A stretch of DNA of 64,000 nt. Origin: Methylobacterium sp. Leaf112 (GTDB taxonomy: Bacteria; Pseudomonadota; Alphaproteobacteria; Rhizobiales; Beijerinckiaceae). Position 1 is the first letter of the stretch. Each line of letters starts with the position of its first letter. The stretch lies in contig NZ_LMNG01000032.1 of NCBI RefSeq assembly GCF_001423295.1, positions 62,001 to 126,000 of the forward strand, read 5' to 3'. The position numbers and the translations under genes are program-made. Positions 45,833-55,300 of this stretch are shown piece after piece. The notes under the pieces are model-generated. The model was not told where the DNA came from, did not search any database, and worked only from the letters and a program-made list of their open reading frames with translations.

Positions 45833-45888
45833 CGCGCCCGCTGGATCAGGTCCAGTGGGCGCGGGTCCCCTCTCCTTCCAGGAGAGGG
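45833..45888 (+). repeat. double hairpin after fmdD, including palindrome core copy C
   Basis: A 13-bp stem with one G-T pair (45833-45845 with 45851-45863, loop tcagg) is followed at once by the hairpin CCCTCTCCT-tcc-AGGAGAGGG (45868-45888). The latter equals the small hairpin of elements A and B. The pair begins ten nt after the fmdD stop and probably stabilises or attenuates fmdD mRNA before the permease gene. Confidence 0.75.
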
Positions 45889-45984
45889 AGCGCGTCGCGC
45901 CTCTTTCGAGATGACCGCGCCCGCAGCCTCCCACGGCCCAATGCTTGCAACGCGATGGCCGAATCCTTCGGAAGGTCGAAAAGA

Positions 45985-46911
45985 ATGCTCGGCGACTATT
46001 CCCTCACGGACCTCAGCTCGATCTTCGTGATGCAGGGCTTCGCCGGGCTGATCCTGTTCTCGGTCTACACCCTGATGGCGCTGGGCCTGGCGATCATCTT
46101 CGGCCAGATGGGCGTGATCAACATGGCGCACGGGGAGTTCATGATCCTCGGCGCCTACATGACCTACCTGTGCTCCGGGTTCTTCCAGACCCACCTGCCG
46201 GCCCTGTTCCCGGCGTACTTCTTCGTCGCCATGGCGCTGGCCTTCGTGGCGTCGGGAGCCCTCGGGATGCTGGTGGAATGGGCGCTGATCCGCCACCTCT
46301 ACAAGCGCCCGCTGGACACCCTGCTCGCCACCTGGGGCCTGTCGCTCATCCTGCAGCAGGCCTATCGGACGATCTTCGGGCCGCGCGAGGTCGGCGTCGA
46401 GCTCCCCGCCTGGCTCATCGGCTCGGTGCAGGTCACCGACACCATCGAGATCCCCATCAACGGCATGTTCGTGATGGCGATCACCCTGCTCATCACCGCC
46501 GGCGTCGCGCTCCTCATGTACCGCTCGCGCTTCGGCGCCCAGGTCCGCGCCGTAGTGCAGAACCGGCCCATGGCGGGCGCGGTCGGCATCGACACCGAGA
46601 AGGTCGACCGCCTGACCTTCGGCCTCGGCTGCGGCATTGCCGGCGTTGCCGGCTCGGCCTTCACCATGGTGGGCTCGACGGGGCCGACCTCGGGCCAGCT
46701 CTACATCGTCGACACCTTCCTCATCGTGGTCTTCGGCGGCGCCGCTTCGCTGCTCGGTACCATCGCGTCGGCCTTCTCGATCTCGCAGACCCAGTCGACC
46801 CTCGAATTCTTCCTGTCCGGCTCCACCGCCAAGGTGATCACGCTGCTGGCCGTCGTCGGCATCCTGATGCTGCGGCCGCAAGGTCTCTTCACCCTCAAGG
46901 TCCGGCGCTGA
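45985..46911 (+). CDS. fmdE: amide/urea ABC transporter permease FmdE/UrtB-like
   Basis: A 308-residue permease of the LivH/UrtB type with about eight helices. The conserved segments GQMGVINMAHGEFMILGAY and the loop RYRSRFGAQVRAVVQNRPMA-like MYRSRFGAQVRAV, then GGAASLLGTIASAF, are present. The ATG at 45985 follows GAAGG; an in-frame ATG 30 nt upstream has no ribosome binding site. It pairs with the next permease. A double hairpin occupies the 160-bp gap before it. Confidence 0.88.
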   Translation: MLGDYSLTDLSSIFVMQGFAGLILFSVYTLMALGLAIIFGQMGVINMAHGEFMILGAYMTYLCSGFFQTHLPALFPAYFFVAMALAFVASGALGMLVEWALIRHLYKRPLDTLLATWGLSLILQQAYRTIFGPREVGVELPAWLIGSVQVTDTIEIPINGMFVMAITLLITAGVALLMYRSRFGAQVRAVVQNRPMAGAVGIDTEKVDRLTFGLGCGIAGVAGSAFTMVGSTGPTSGQLYIVDTFLIVVFGGAASLLGTIASAFSISQTQSTLEFFLSGSTAKVITLLAVVGILMLRPQGLFTLKVRR

Positions 46912-46924
46912 GGAGCTTCCTGTG

Positions 46925-48076
46925 ATGATCAGCCCGAAATCCACGTCGACCGTCCACGACAACCCGTTCATGAAGCCCATGGAGTGGATCAGCCTCGCGC
47001 TGCTGGCCGCCGTGATCTTCCTCGTGCTGCCGATGCTCCTCGACGCCTTCCGGCTCAACCTGGTGGGCAAGTACCTCACCTACTCGTTCGTGGCGCTGGG
47101 CCTCGTCATCTGCTGGGGCTTCGGCGGCATCCTCTCCCTCGGCCAGGGGGTGTTCTTCGGTCTGGGCGGCTACCTCATGGCCATGTTCCTGAAGCTCGAA
47201 GCGTCGAGCGTCGAGAACACGAAGATCCAGTCGACGCCGGGCATCCCCGACTTCATGGACTGGAACCAGATCACCGAGCTGCCGTGGTTCTGGAAGCCGT
47301 TCACCAGCCTGCCCTTCACGATCCTCGCCGTGATCGTGGTTCCGGCGTTCTTCGCCTTCGTCATCGGCTCGGCCATGTTCCGCCGGCGGGTGGGGGGCAC
47401 CTACTTCGCCATCATCACCCAGGCCATCGCCGCCATCCTGACGATCCTCATCGTCGGCCAGCAGGGCTACACCGGCGGCATCAACGGCATCACCGACCTG
47501 CGCACCCTGAACGGCTGGGACATCCGCACGGACCGCGCCCACAACATCCTCTACTTCGTCAACGGCGGGCTGCTCGTCGCCTGCATCCTGTTCGCCCAAT
47601 ACGTGAAGCGCTCGAAGCTCGGGCGAATCCTCGTCGCCATGCGCGACAAGGAGGACCGGGTCCGCTTCTCCGGCTACCCGGTGGCGAGCTTCAAGACCTT
47701 CGCGTTCTGCCTCGCCGCCGTGTTCGCCGCCATCGGGGGCGCGATGTTCACCCTGCAGGTCGGGTTCATGTCGCCGTCCTTCGTGGGCATCGTGCCGTCC
47801 ATCGAGATGGTGATCTACGCGGCCGTGGGCGGGCGCCTGTCCCTGTTCGGCGCCGTCTGGGGCACGCTCCTGGTCAACTGGGCCAAGACCACCTTCTCGG
47901 AGAGCTTTCCCGAACTCTGGCTGTTCGGCCTCGGCGGCCTGTTCATCCTCGTGGTCCTCGCCTTCCCGAACGGTCTCGCGGGGATCTACCGCACCTATGT
48001 CGAGCCCCGCCTGACCCGGCGCGTGAAGGCCCTGGAGCCCGCCCCCGCCGTCGCCCTCCCCCACGCGGCCGAGTAG
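46925..48076 (+). CDS. fmdF: amide/urea ABC transporter permease FmdF/UrtC-like
   Basis: A 383-residue permease of the LivM/UrtC type, about ten helices. Conserved blocks are LVICWGFGGILSLGQGVFFGLGGYLMAMF, shown here in part, then GQQGYTGGINGITDL and the EAA-like AMRDKEDRVRFSGY. GAGGAG from the upstream gene's end serves as ribosome binding site for the ATG. It forms the heterodimeric membrane channel with FmdE. Only 13 nt separate the two genes. Confidence 0.88.
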   Translation: MISPKSTSTVHDNPFMKPMEWISLALLAAVIFLVLPMLLDAFRLNLVGKYLTYSFVALGLVICWGFGGILSLGQGVFFGLGGYLMAMFLKLEASSVENTKIQSTPGIPDFMDWNQITELPWFWKPFTSLPFTILAVIVVPAFFAFVIGSAMFRRRVGGTYFAIITQAIAAILTILIVGQQGYTGGINGITDLRTLNGWDIRTDRAHNILYFVNGGLLVACILFAQYVKRSKLGRILVAMRDKEDRVRFSGYPVASFKTFAFCLAAVFAAIGGAMFTLQVGFMSPSFVGIVPSIEMVIYAAVGGRLSLFGAVWGTLLVNWAKTTFSESFPELWLFGLGGLFILVVLAFPNGLAGIYRTYVEPRLTRRVKALEPAPAVALPHAAE

Positions 48077-48088
48077 GATTTTTTCGGA

Positions 48089-48874
<786 letters not shown>

Positions 48875-48888
48875 GAGGGAACGGGTTC

Positions 48889-49638
48889 ATGCTCCAGACC
48901 ACGCCCGGCCCCTCCCCCGCGCCCTCTATCCAAGCGGGCGTCCAGCCGATGCTGGCGATCGGCGATCTCCACGCCGCCTACGACCAGAGCGAGGTGCTGC
49001 ACGGCCTCGACATCCAGGTGGCGCCCGGCGAGATCGTCGCCGTGATGGGCCGCAACGGCATGGGCAAGACCACGCTGATGAAGACCCTGATGGGGATCGT
49101 GCCGGTCAAATCCGGCTCGATCCGGGTCGACGGCACGGAGGTCGGCGCCCTCAAGAGCCACCAGCGCGTCGCCAAGGGCCTTGCCTACGTGCCGCAGGGC
49201 CGCATGATCTTCTCCGCCATGACCGTGCAGGAGAACATCGAGACGGGCCTGACGGTGACGAACGAGCGCCGGGTGCCTGGCGAACTCTACGAGATGTTTC
49301 CGGTGCTGCTGGAGATGAAGGGCCGGCGCGGCGGCAACCTGTCCGGCGGCCAGCAGCAGCAGCTCGCCATCGCGCGCGCATTGGCCAGTCGCCCCAAGGT
49401 CCTGCTGCTGGACGAGCCGACGGAAGGCATCCAGCCCTCCATCATCCGCGAGATGGGCCGGACGCTGAAGAAGATCCGCGACGCGCGCGGCCTCTCCATC
49501 GTGGTCTCCGAGCAGGTGCTGAGCTTCGCCCTCGATGTCGCCGACCGGGTCCTGGTCATCGAGAACGGCCACATCGTCCACGAGTCCCTGCGCGCCGACA
49601 TCGACGAGGCCCAGGTCGCCCGCTTCCTCTCGGTCTGA
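48889..49638 (+). CDS. urtE: amide/urea ABC transporter ATPase UrtE-like
   Basis: A 249-residue ABC ATPase of the LivF/UrtE type. Walker A GRNGMGKTTLMKTLMG, signature LSGGQQQQLAIARAL and Walker B LLLDEPTEGIQPSI are clear; the GMGKT and EGIQPS variants are typical of UrtE. It has an N-terminal Pro-rich extension of about 20 residues. The start has GAGAGGGA upstream. It is the last transporter gene of the operon. Confidence 0.9.
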   Translation: MLQTTPGPSPAPSIQAGVQPMLAIGDLHAAYDQSEVLHGLDIQVAPGEIVAVMGRNGMGKTTLMKTLMGIVPVKSGSIRVDGTEVGALKSHQRVAKGLAYVPQGRMIFSAMTVQENIETGLTVTNERRVPGELYEMFPVLLEMKGRRGGNLSGGQQQQLAIARALASRPKVLLLDEPTEGIQPSIIREMGRTLKKIRDARGLSIVVSEQVLSFALDVADRVLVIENGHIVHESLRADIDEAQVARFLSV

Positions 49639-49775
49639 GTGTTTCGGGGCCCCACCGGGCCCTCCGACTCCAAAATCACCTCTTGCGCGGCGCCGGATGA
49701 CCGGCGCGCGCGAACGGGGACGCATGTCCTCACGTCCAGGGCAAGTCCCGAAGTTAGGGAAGGGAGCACGAGACG

Positions 49776-51005
49776 ATGGCAGAGACCCTGATCAAGGTCG
49801 ATCTCACGCAGTCGGCCTACGACAACAGCATGGTGCACAATCGCTGGCACCCCGACATCCCCATGGTGGCGATGGTCAAGCCCGGCGACGACTTCATCGT
49901 CGAGACCTACGACTGGACCGGCGGCTTCATCAAGAACAACGATTCCGCCGACGACGTGCGCGACATCGACCTCTCCATCGTGCACTTCCTGTCCGGGCCC
50001 ATCGGCGTCGAGGGCGCCGAGCCCGGCGACCTCCTCGTGGTCGACCTCCTCGACATCGGCGCCAAGCCCGAGAGCCAGTGGGGCTTCAACGGGTTCTTCT
50101 CCAAGAAGAACGGCGGCGGCTTCCTCGACGAGCACTTCCCCCAGGCCCAGAAATCGATCTGGGACTTCGAGGGCATGTTCACGAAATCCCGCCACATCCC
50201 CGGCGTGCGCTTCCCCGGCCTGATCCATCCGGGCCTGATCGGCTGCCTGCCCGATCCCAAGATGTTGGAGACCTGGAACACTCGCGAGAAGGCCCTGTTC
50301 GACACCGACCCCAACCGGGTACCGGCTTTGGCCACCCTGCCCTTCGCGCCGACCGCCCATATGGGCCGGCTGAAGGGCGAGGCGAAGGACAAGGCGGCCG
50401 CCGAGGGCGCCCGCACGGTGCCGGGGCGCGAGCATGGCGGCAATTGCGACATCAAGGACCTGTCGCGGGGCTCGAAGATCTACTTCCCCGTCTACGTGCC
50501 GGGTGCCGGCCTCTCCATGGGCGACCTGCATTTCAGCCAGGGCGACGGCGAGATCACCTTCTGCGGCGCCATCGAGATGGCCGGCTGGGTCCATCTCAAG
50601 GTGAGCCTGATCAAGGATGGGATGGCCAAGTACGGGATCAAGAACCCGATCTTCAAGCCGTCGCCGGTCACGCCGAAGTTCGACGATCACCTGATCTTCG
50701 AGGGCATTTCCGTCGACGAGCACGGCAAGCAGCACTACCTCGACGTAACCGTCGCCTACCGCCAGGCCTGCCTCAACGCCATCGAGTACCTGAAGAAGTT
50801 CGGCTATTCGGGCGCCCAGGCCTACTCGATCCTCGGCACGGCGCCGGTCCAGGGCCATATCTCCGGCGTCGTCGACATCCCCAACGCCTGCGCGACCCTG
50901 TGGATTCCGACGAAGATCTTCGAGTTCGACATCAATCCGGGCGCCGACGGGCCGACGAAGTTCCTCGACGGCTCGATCCAGATGCCGCTCTCGCTGGATC
51001 TTTGA
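49776..51005 (+). CDS. fmdA: formamidase
   Basis: A 409-residue FmdA/AmdA-family formamidase, hydrolysing formamide to formate and ammonium in the cytoplasm. The full-length family pattern is seen: MVHNRWHPDIPMVAMVKPGDDF, FPGLIHPGLIGCLPD and the block GREHGGNCDIKDLSRGSK, which carry the conserved His, Glu and Cys residues of the acetamidase/formamidase fold. Length matches Methylophilus FmdA (about 405). GGGAGC precedes the ATG. It sits after the importer genes, so uptake and hydrolysis are linked. The released formate is a usable C1 substrate for a methylotroph. Confidence 0.94.
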   Translation: MAETLIKVDLTQSAYDNSMVHNRWHPDIPMVAMVKPGDDFIVETYDWTGGFIKNNDSADDVRDIDLSIVHFLSGPIGVEGAEPGDLLVVDLLDIGAKPESQWGFNGFFSKKNGGGFLDEHFPQAQKSIWDFEGMFTKSRHIPGVRFPGLIHPGLIGCLPDPKMLETWNTREKALFDTDPNRVPALATLPFAPTAHMGRLKGEAKDKAAAEGARTVPGREHGGNCDIKDLSRGSKIYFPVYVPGAGLSMGDLHFSQGDGEITFCGAIEMAGWVHLKVSLIKDGMAKYGIKNPIFKPSPVTPKFDDHLIFEGISVDEHGKQHYLDVTVAYRQACLNAIEYLKKFGYSGAQAYSILGTAPVQGHISGVVDIPNACATLWIPTKIFEFDINPGADGPTKFLDGSIQMPLSLDL

Positions 51006-51007
51006 GC

Positions 51008-51325
51008 ATGCCGGTCTACGATTACAGTTGCGCCGCCTGCGGTCCGTTCACTGTGCTGCGCCCGATGGCGCAGTTTCAGGATCCGCACGATTGCCCGGAT
51101 TGCGGCTCGGAATGCGGCCGCGCCTTCCTCAACGCGCCGAACCTCGCCTCCATGGATGCGGGCCGGCGCAAGGCCTTCGCCACGAACGAGCGGAGCCAGC
51201 ACGCGCCCCGCAAGTCCTCCGGCCACGGACCCGGCTGCGGGTGCTGCGGGAGTGCCAAGCCAACATCCAACCCCACGGCCGCCAAGAGTTTTCCGAACGC
51301 GCGGCCTTGGATGATCAGCCACTGA
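51008..51325 (+). CDS. fmdB: FmdB-family zinc-ribbon protein
   Basis: A 105-residue FmdB protein starting two nt after fmdA. The N-terminal zinc ribbon is CxxC (SCAACG) followed by a second CxxC (DCPDCGSEC). A C-terminal CGCCGS patch may be a second metal site. FmdB was first described as a regulator of formamidase in Methylophilus; many genomes carry small FmdB proteins of unknown role. Coupling to fmdA supports a role in its expression or assembly. Confidence 0.88.
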   Translation: MPVYDYSCAACGPFTVLRPMAQFQDPHDCPDCGSECGRAFLNAPNLASMDAGRRKAFATNERSQHAPRKSSGHGPGCGCCGSAKPTSNPTAAKSFPNARPWMISH

Positions 51326-51332
51326 CGCGAAG

Positions 51333-51490
51333 CACCCTCTCCCCTCTGCGGGAGAGGGTGGTCGCGCAGCGACGGGGCGGGACGAAGTCCCGCAAGAGGG
51401 GCAGCGCCGCCCCTTCCGGAAACACCTGTGCCGACCCCTCTCCCGCCTGCTCCGCAGGCACCCTCCCCGCGGAGGGGGGAGGGTTCGTCC
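51333..51490. repeat. multi-hairpin intergenic block between fmdB and amiE
   Basis: At least four consecutive hairpins fill the 187-bp gap: CACCCTCTCCC/GGGAGAGGGTG (51333-51360), GCGGGAC-gaa-GTCCCGC (51377-51393), GCCTGC-tcc-GCAGGC (51445-51459) and CCCTCC/GGAGGG (51461-51483). This differs from elements A to C, though the first hairpin has a related CCCTCTCC arm. It may lower amiE expression relative to fmdAB or be a mobile palindromic element. Confidence 0.75.
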
Positions 51491-51512
51491 CCCCTGAGGA
51501 GCACATCACGCC

Positions 51513-52565
51513 ATGATGCACGGAGACATCTCGTCCAGCGCCGACAGCGTCGGCGTCGCGGTGGTGAACTACAAGATGCCCCGCCTACACACCAAGATGG
51601 AGGTGCTGGAGAACGCAAGCAAGATCGCCGACATGCTGGTGGGCATGAAGTCCGGCCTGCCCGGCATGGACCTCGTGATCTTCCCCGAATACTCGACCCA
51701 CGGGATCATGTACGACGCGGCCGAGATGTACGAGACCGCGACCTCCATCCCGGGGCCCGAGACCGAGATCTTCGCCGCCGCCTGCCGGAAGGCGAAGGTC
51801 TGGGGCGTGTTCTCGCTCACCGGCGAGCGCCACGAGGAGCACCCGAACAAGGCGCCCTACAACACCCTCATCCTGATGAACGATCAGGGCGAGATCGTGC
51901 AGAAGTACCGCAAGATCATGCCCTGGACGCCCATCGAGGGCTGGTATCCGGGCGACCGGACCTACGTCTCCGACGGTCCCAAGGGCCTGAAGATCAGCCT
52001 CATCATCTGCGACGACGGCAATTACCCGGAGATCTGGCGCGACTGCGCCATGCGGGGCGCCGAGCTCATCGTCCGCTGCCAGGGCTACATGTATCCGGCG
52101 AAAGAGCAGCAGGTCCTGATGTCGAAGGCGATGGCGTTCGCCAACAACACCTACGTGGCCGTGGCCAACGCCGCCGGCTTCGACGGGGTCTACAGCTATT
52201 TCGGTCACTCGGCGATCATCGGCTTCGACGGGCGCACGCTCGGCGAGTGCGGCGAGGAGGAGATGGGCATTCAGTACGCCGCCCTGTCGAAGTTCCTGAT
52301 CCGCGATGCCCGCGCCCACGGGCAGTCGGAGAACCACCTCTTCAAGCTGCTCCACCGCGGCTACACGGGCATGATCGCCTCCAAGGAGAACCGCCACGGG
52401 CTGTCGGAGTGCCCCTACGACTTCTACCGCCGCTGGATCGAGGACCCGGACGGCACCCGCGACGCCGTGCGGGCCATCACCCGCCCGGGCGTCGGGACGG
52501 AGGAATGCCCCATCGAGGGCATTCCGTTCGTCGGCAAGGGCGAGGGCCCGCCGGATCCCCACTGA
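51513..52565 (+). CDS. amiE: aliphatic amidase
   Basis: A 350-residue nitrilase-superfamily aliphatic amidase, converting short-chain amides such as acetamide to carboxylate and ammonium. Catalytic residues sit exactly where known in Pseudomonas AmiE: Glu59 (FPEYS), Lys134 (YRKIMPW) and Cys166 (LIICDDGN). The N-terminus HGDISSSADSVGVAVVNYKMPRLH is almost the family consensus. The gene ends the amide operon, so the locus handles formamide (fmdA) and larger amides. The Trp138 loop reads MPWTPIEGW, as in AmiE. Confidence 0.95.
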   Translation: MMHGDISSSADSVGVAVVNYKMPRLHTKMEVLENASKIADMLVGMKSGLPGMDLVIFPEYSTHGIMYDAAEMYETATSIPGPETEIFAAACRKAKVWGVFSLTGERHEEHPNKAPYNTLILMNDQGEIVQKYRKIMPWTPIEGWYPGDRTYVSDGPKGLKISLIICDDGNYPEIWRDCAMRGAELIVRCQGYMYPAKEQQVLMSKAMAFANNTYVAVANAAGFDGVYSYFGHSAIIGFDGRTLGECGEEEMGIQYAALSKFLIRDARAHGQSENHLFKLLHRGYTGMIASKENRHGLSECPYDFYRRWIEDPDGTRDAVRAITRPGVGTEECPIEGIPFVGKGEGPPDPH

Positions 52566-53039
52566 GCGTCACGGCCGGAACGCCCGCTGCACCGGAGCGC
52601 GGACGGGCCTGATCCAGGCCCCCGGGGCTGCGCGCCACGAGCCTCGAACGGTTTTCCCCGATGGCCGCGCCCGACAGCGCGGCCATCGGTGTTTTCCGGC
52701 TCGGCCGTTGCGAGGAGCGGTTCTCGGTTGTCCCTCTGCCCTTGAGCGGGTTCCGTCCCGCCGCGGGGAAGATTTCGCGCGTAAGGTTTTTCCCGACGAA
52801 GGTTACCGTTTAAGGCGTAGGATATTTTTGTGGCGGCTCTCAAATAATCGGATTACGCTTTTCTCGGTTCGCGGCTCAGCTTTTCAAAGGGCATTGGGTG
52901 GAATGGTGGCGCCGTTGGAAAGGTAATCGATCCAAGATGTGATACACTGACCGCAAAACAATTGCAGTTGCGGCAAGGTTCCGATTTTTCACCCCAAGGC
53001 GTTCAACGGTCGAGGTTGAAGACAAGGGCGGTTTTTACC

Positions 53040-53053
53040 GTGATAAAAATCAC
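53040..53053. promoter_or_regulatory. FNR/FixK-like box upstream of sensor kinase
   Basis: GTGAT-AAAA-ATCAC is a perfect palindrome with the TGAT-N4-ATCA core of FNR/FixK-family sites. It lies 21 bp upstream of the kinase ATG, within a GC-poor stretch (52790-53070) that stands out sharply from its surroundings. The 508-bp region between amiE and the kinase gene (52566-53074) holds no gene I can support. Confidence 0.5.
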
Positions 53054-53074
53054 CTAGGGATTGGACGTATTGCC

Positions 53075-53953
53075 ATGACGCAGATATTCGTGCGCCCCGA
53101 ACAAGCAATCCCCGAGGACATCGACGGTCGGCCCAGACCGGGTTTCGTGTCGTCCGCCCGGCGCGAGGGGCGTGTGCGGAACGAGACCGTAGCCGACGAC
53201 AAGGCCGACGACATGGCCGCGCTCCTGGCGGAGCACCGAAAGGCCATCGCGCGCGGAACGCGGTCCCCGGCCGGCGCGAACGACGCCGGCGGTTTGTCCC
53301 AGGATCTCCACGATTGCGGCGGTTACCACCTCGCCCTGCTCCAGATCTCCCTCAAGCTCCTCGAAGCGTTCGTTCCGGAAGGGCGGGCGCGGGCGCATCT
53401 CGACCGCACGAAGACCCAGCTCGCGCGCTTCGCCGCCGACCTCGGGTCCATCGCGGCCGCGCAGCCCTCCGCCCCCCGGAGCCGACCGGATCGCGCGCCG
53501 CGCGGCGATGTCCGATCCGGTGCGGAGTGTCGCGACCTCGACGCGTTCCTCACCGAGACCCTGGACGCGTGGTCCCTGGCCTCAGGCCTGCCGGTGGCGT
53601 TTCGCTGCAACCGGCCCCGCCTGCGCCTGCCCATCGCCCTCGAGCAGCCCCTGCTGCGGATTCTCCAGGAATCCCTGACCAACATCCTGAAGCATGCCCG
53701 CACGGCGAGCCGGGTTTCCGTGGACCTGACCGTGCGGCGCGGCGTCCTCACCCTGACCATCGGCGACGACGGCTGCGGGTTCGATCCCGTCCCCGTCCGG
53801 GCGTCCGGTGCCGACGATCCCGCGGCGTCCGGGATGGGATTGCCCGGCATGGCCGCCCGGATGGCCCGGATCGGAGGAAGCCTCGTGGTCGACACGGGGT
53901 GTGGGCGGGGCACGCGGATCCAGGCCCGCCTGCGTCTGCCGCACCCGGTCTGA
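53075..53953 (+). CDS. cytoplasmic sensor histidine kinase, NarX/DesK type
   Basis: A 292-residue soluble kinase with no membrane helix. The HisKA_3 phosphoacceptor is His79 in LSQDLHDCGGYHLALLQ, a slightly unusual form of the DLHD motif. The ATPase has the N box LTNILKHARTASRV, the G1 box IGDDGCGFDP and G2 box GMGLPGMAARM. The first 75 residues show no known input domain. It is followed eight nt later by its response regulator. Signal and targets are unknown; the FNR-like box suggests control by oxygen or redox state. Confidence 0.88.
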   Translation: MTQIFVRPEQAIPEDIDGRPRPGFVSSARREGRVRNETVADDKADDMAALLAEHRKAIARGTRSPAGANDAGGLSQDLHDCGGYHLALLQISLKLLEAFVPEGRARAHLDRTKTQLARFAADLGSIAAAQPSAPRSRPDRAPRGDVRSGAECRDLDAFLTETLDAWSLASGLPVAFRCNRPRLRLPIALEQPLLRILQESLTNILKHARTASRVSVDLTVRRGVLTLTIGDDGCGFDPVPVRASGADDPAASGMGLPGMAARMARIGGSLVVDTGCGRGTRIQARLRLPHPV

Positions 53954-53960
53954 CGCGGCG

Positions 53961-54656
53961 GTGGACGAGACGGCATCCGGGACGAGCGCGGAGACCGGCA
54001 TCCGGATCGTTCTCGCCGACGACCACCCCGCCATCCTGGCCGGCCTGCGGTCGGTCATCGACGGCACCGACGGCATGCGCGTGGTGGCGGTGGCGAGCAC
54101 CGGGTCTCAGGCCTTACGCTTGATGCAGGAGTTCGGGCCGAGCGTGGCGGTGATCGACATCGCCATGCCGGACATGACCGGCGTGGTCCTGGCCCGCAAG
54201 GTGGCCGCCCTGGCCCTGCCGACGCGCCTCATCGCCCTCACGGCCCACAACGACCGCACCCTGGTGCAGACCGCGTTCGAGGCGGGCGTGCGCGGCTACG
54301 TACTCAAGGGTTCCCCCATCGACCACCTGCTCCACGCGATCCGGGCGGTGACGACGGAGGGCTTCTACCTCGATCCGACCATCGCCGGGCAGCTGTTCGA
54401 TCCGCGCGCCGCGCAAGGGCGCCGCCGCGCGCCGACGGAGGACGGGGCCATCCAGCCCGCCCTGACCCAGCGCGAGAGCGAGGTGATCCGCCTCGTGGCG
54501 CTCGGCCACACCAACAAGGAGATTTCCGGCCAGATCAACGTCACCACCAAGTCCATCGAGACCTACAAGATGCGCGCCTGCGACAAGCTCGGCATCCGCA
54601 CCCGGGCGCAGATCGTGCGCTACGCCCGGCTTCAGGGCTGGCTCGCCGAGCCCTGA
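53961..54656 (+). CDS. NarL/LuxR-family response regulator
   Basis: A 231-residue regulator starting at GTG. The receiver has the acidic pair ADDH, phosphoacceptor Asp66 in VAVIDIAMPDMTG, Thr in LTAHN and Lys in YVLKGSP. The C-terminal helix-turn-helix is LTQRESEVIRLVALGHTNKEISGQINVTTKSIE, shown in part, with TNKEIS the turn. It is the partner of the kinase immediately upstream. The type I secretion locus 1.7 kb downstream is a possible target, on position alone. The 3' end overlaps the convergent gene by 25 nt. Confidence 0.9.
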   Translation: MDETASGTSAETGIRIVLADDHPAILAGLRSVIDGTDGMRVVAVASTGSQALRLMQEFGPSVAVIDIAMPDMTGVVLARKVAALALPTRLIALTAHNDRTLVQTAFEAGVRGYVLKGSPIDHLLHAIRAVTTEGFYLDPTIAGQLFDPRAAQGRRRAPTEDGAIQPALTQRESEVIRLVALGHTNKEISGQINVTTKSIETYKMRACDKLGIRTRAQIVRYARLQGWLAEP

Positions 54657-55234
54657 GGCGGATCGGCGGGGACGTCTGGGGCGGGCGCGTCCAGGCTGGC
54701 GGCGAGCACGGGCAGGAACTGCCAGAGGTCGCGGTTGAGCCGGGCGAGCTGGCGGTTGACGTCCGTGAGTTCGCGCACCCGCGCGTCGTCCATGGCCCGC
54801 TGGGCGCCGAAGCTGAGGCGGCCGCCATGCTCGACGATCCGCATGGTGTTGGTGTGGGTGATCTCGCCGTGCGCGTTGACCACCGACATGGCGTGGGTGA
54901 GGTCGTTGCGGACCCTGGTGGCGGCGTTGAAGCGCCGGATCAGGCGTTCCAGCGTCTGCGCCGTGGCCGGATCGGCGAGCTTCACCGAGGCGAGCCGGCG
55001 GATCAGGTCGAGGCGCGCCCGGCTGGTGTTGAGGGTGGTGAAGACGATGGCCGCCGTGATCTCGTCCGTGCGCAGGAGCAGCATCAGGACGTAGACGAAC
55101 ACGCTCTCGGTGTTGGACCAGCTCAGGCCGAGATTGCCGATGAGGCTGAGGATCTGCGTCTGCCTCAGGGCGGCGTCGCCCTTCGGAGCCTGGAGCGCCT
55201 CGAAGTCCGGGGCGGCCGGGAGGTCCGTTCGCAT
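54632..55234 (-). CDS. HEPN-like protein, unknown
   Basis: A 200-residue, largely helical protein of no recognised family. A segment reads VRNDLTHAMSV, giving the Rx4H motif (RNDLTH) found in HEPN-domain ribonucleases, preceded by two long helices. The last 20 residues are Pro/Ala-rich. It converges with the response regulator gene, overlapping it by 25 nt. No obvious antitoxin neighbour is present. A weak 16-bp tandem repeat (55253-55300) lies just upstream of its start. The HEPN link is inferred from motif and helical content only. Confidence 0.55.
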   Translation of the reverse strand: MRTDLPAAPDFEALQAPKGDAALRQTQILSLIGNLGLSWSNTESVFVYVLMLLLRTDEITAAIVFTTLNTSRARLDLIRRLASVKLADPATAQTLERLIRRFNAATRVRNDLTHAMSVVNAHGEITHTNTMRIVEHGGRLSFGAQRAMDDARVRELTDVNRQLARLNRDLWQFLPVLAASLDAPAPDVPADPPQGSASQP

Positions 55235-55252
55235 GGGGCCGCTCCTGTTCGG

Positions 55253-55300
55253 GGCCAGTCTTCTTCGAGGCCAGTCTTTTTCGGGACCGGTCTTCGGCCG
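55253..55300 (-). repeat. 16-bp tandem repeat upstream of HEPN-like gene
   Basis: Three adjacent 16-bp units (ggccagtcttcttcga and variants, the third more degenerate) lie 19 bp upstream of the HEPN-like start, in its expected promoter or leader. The unit is not a multiple of three. The 272-bp region between the two divergent genes contains nothing else I recognise. Confidence 0.7.

Noticed and set aside
49535..51325. 596-residue plus-strand frame across fmdA ending as FmdB
   Set aside because: Only its last 105 codons are the real fmdB; the earlier part is out of frame with fmdA, which has the full formamidase pattern.
52708..52926. 72-residue frame after amiE
   Set aside because: No motif, no ribosome binding site, and it runs into the GC-poor promoter region.
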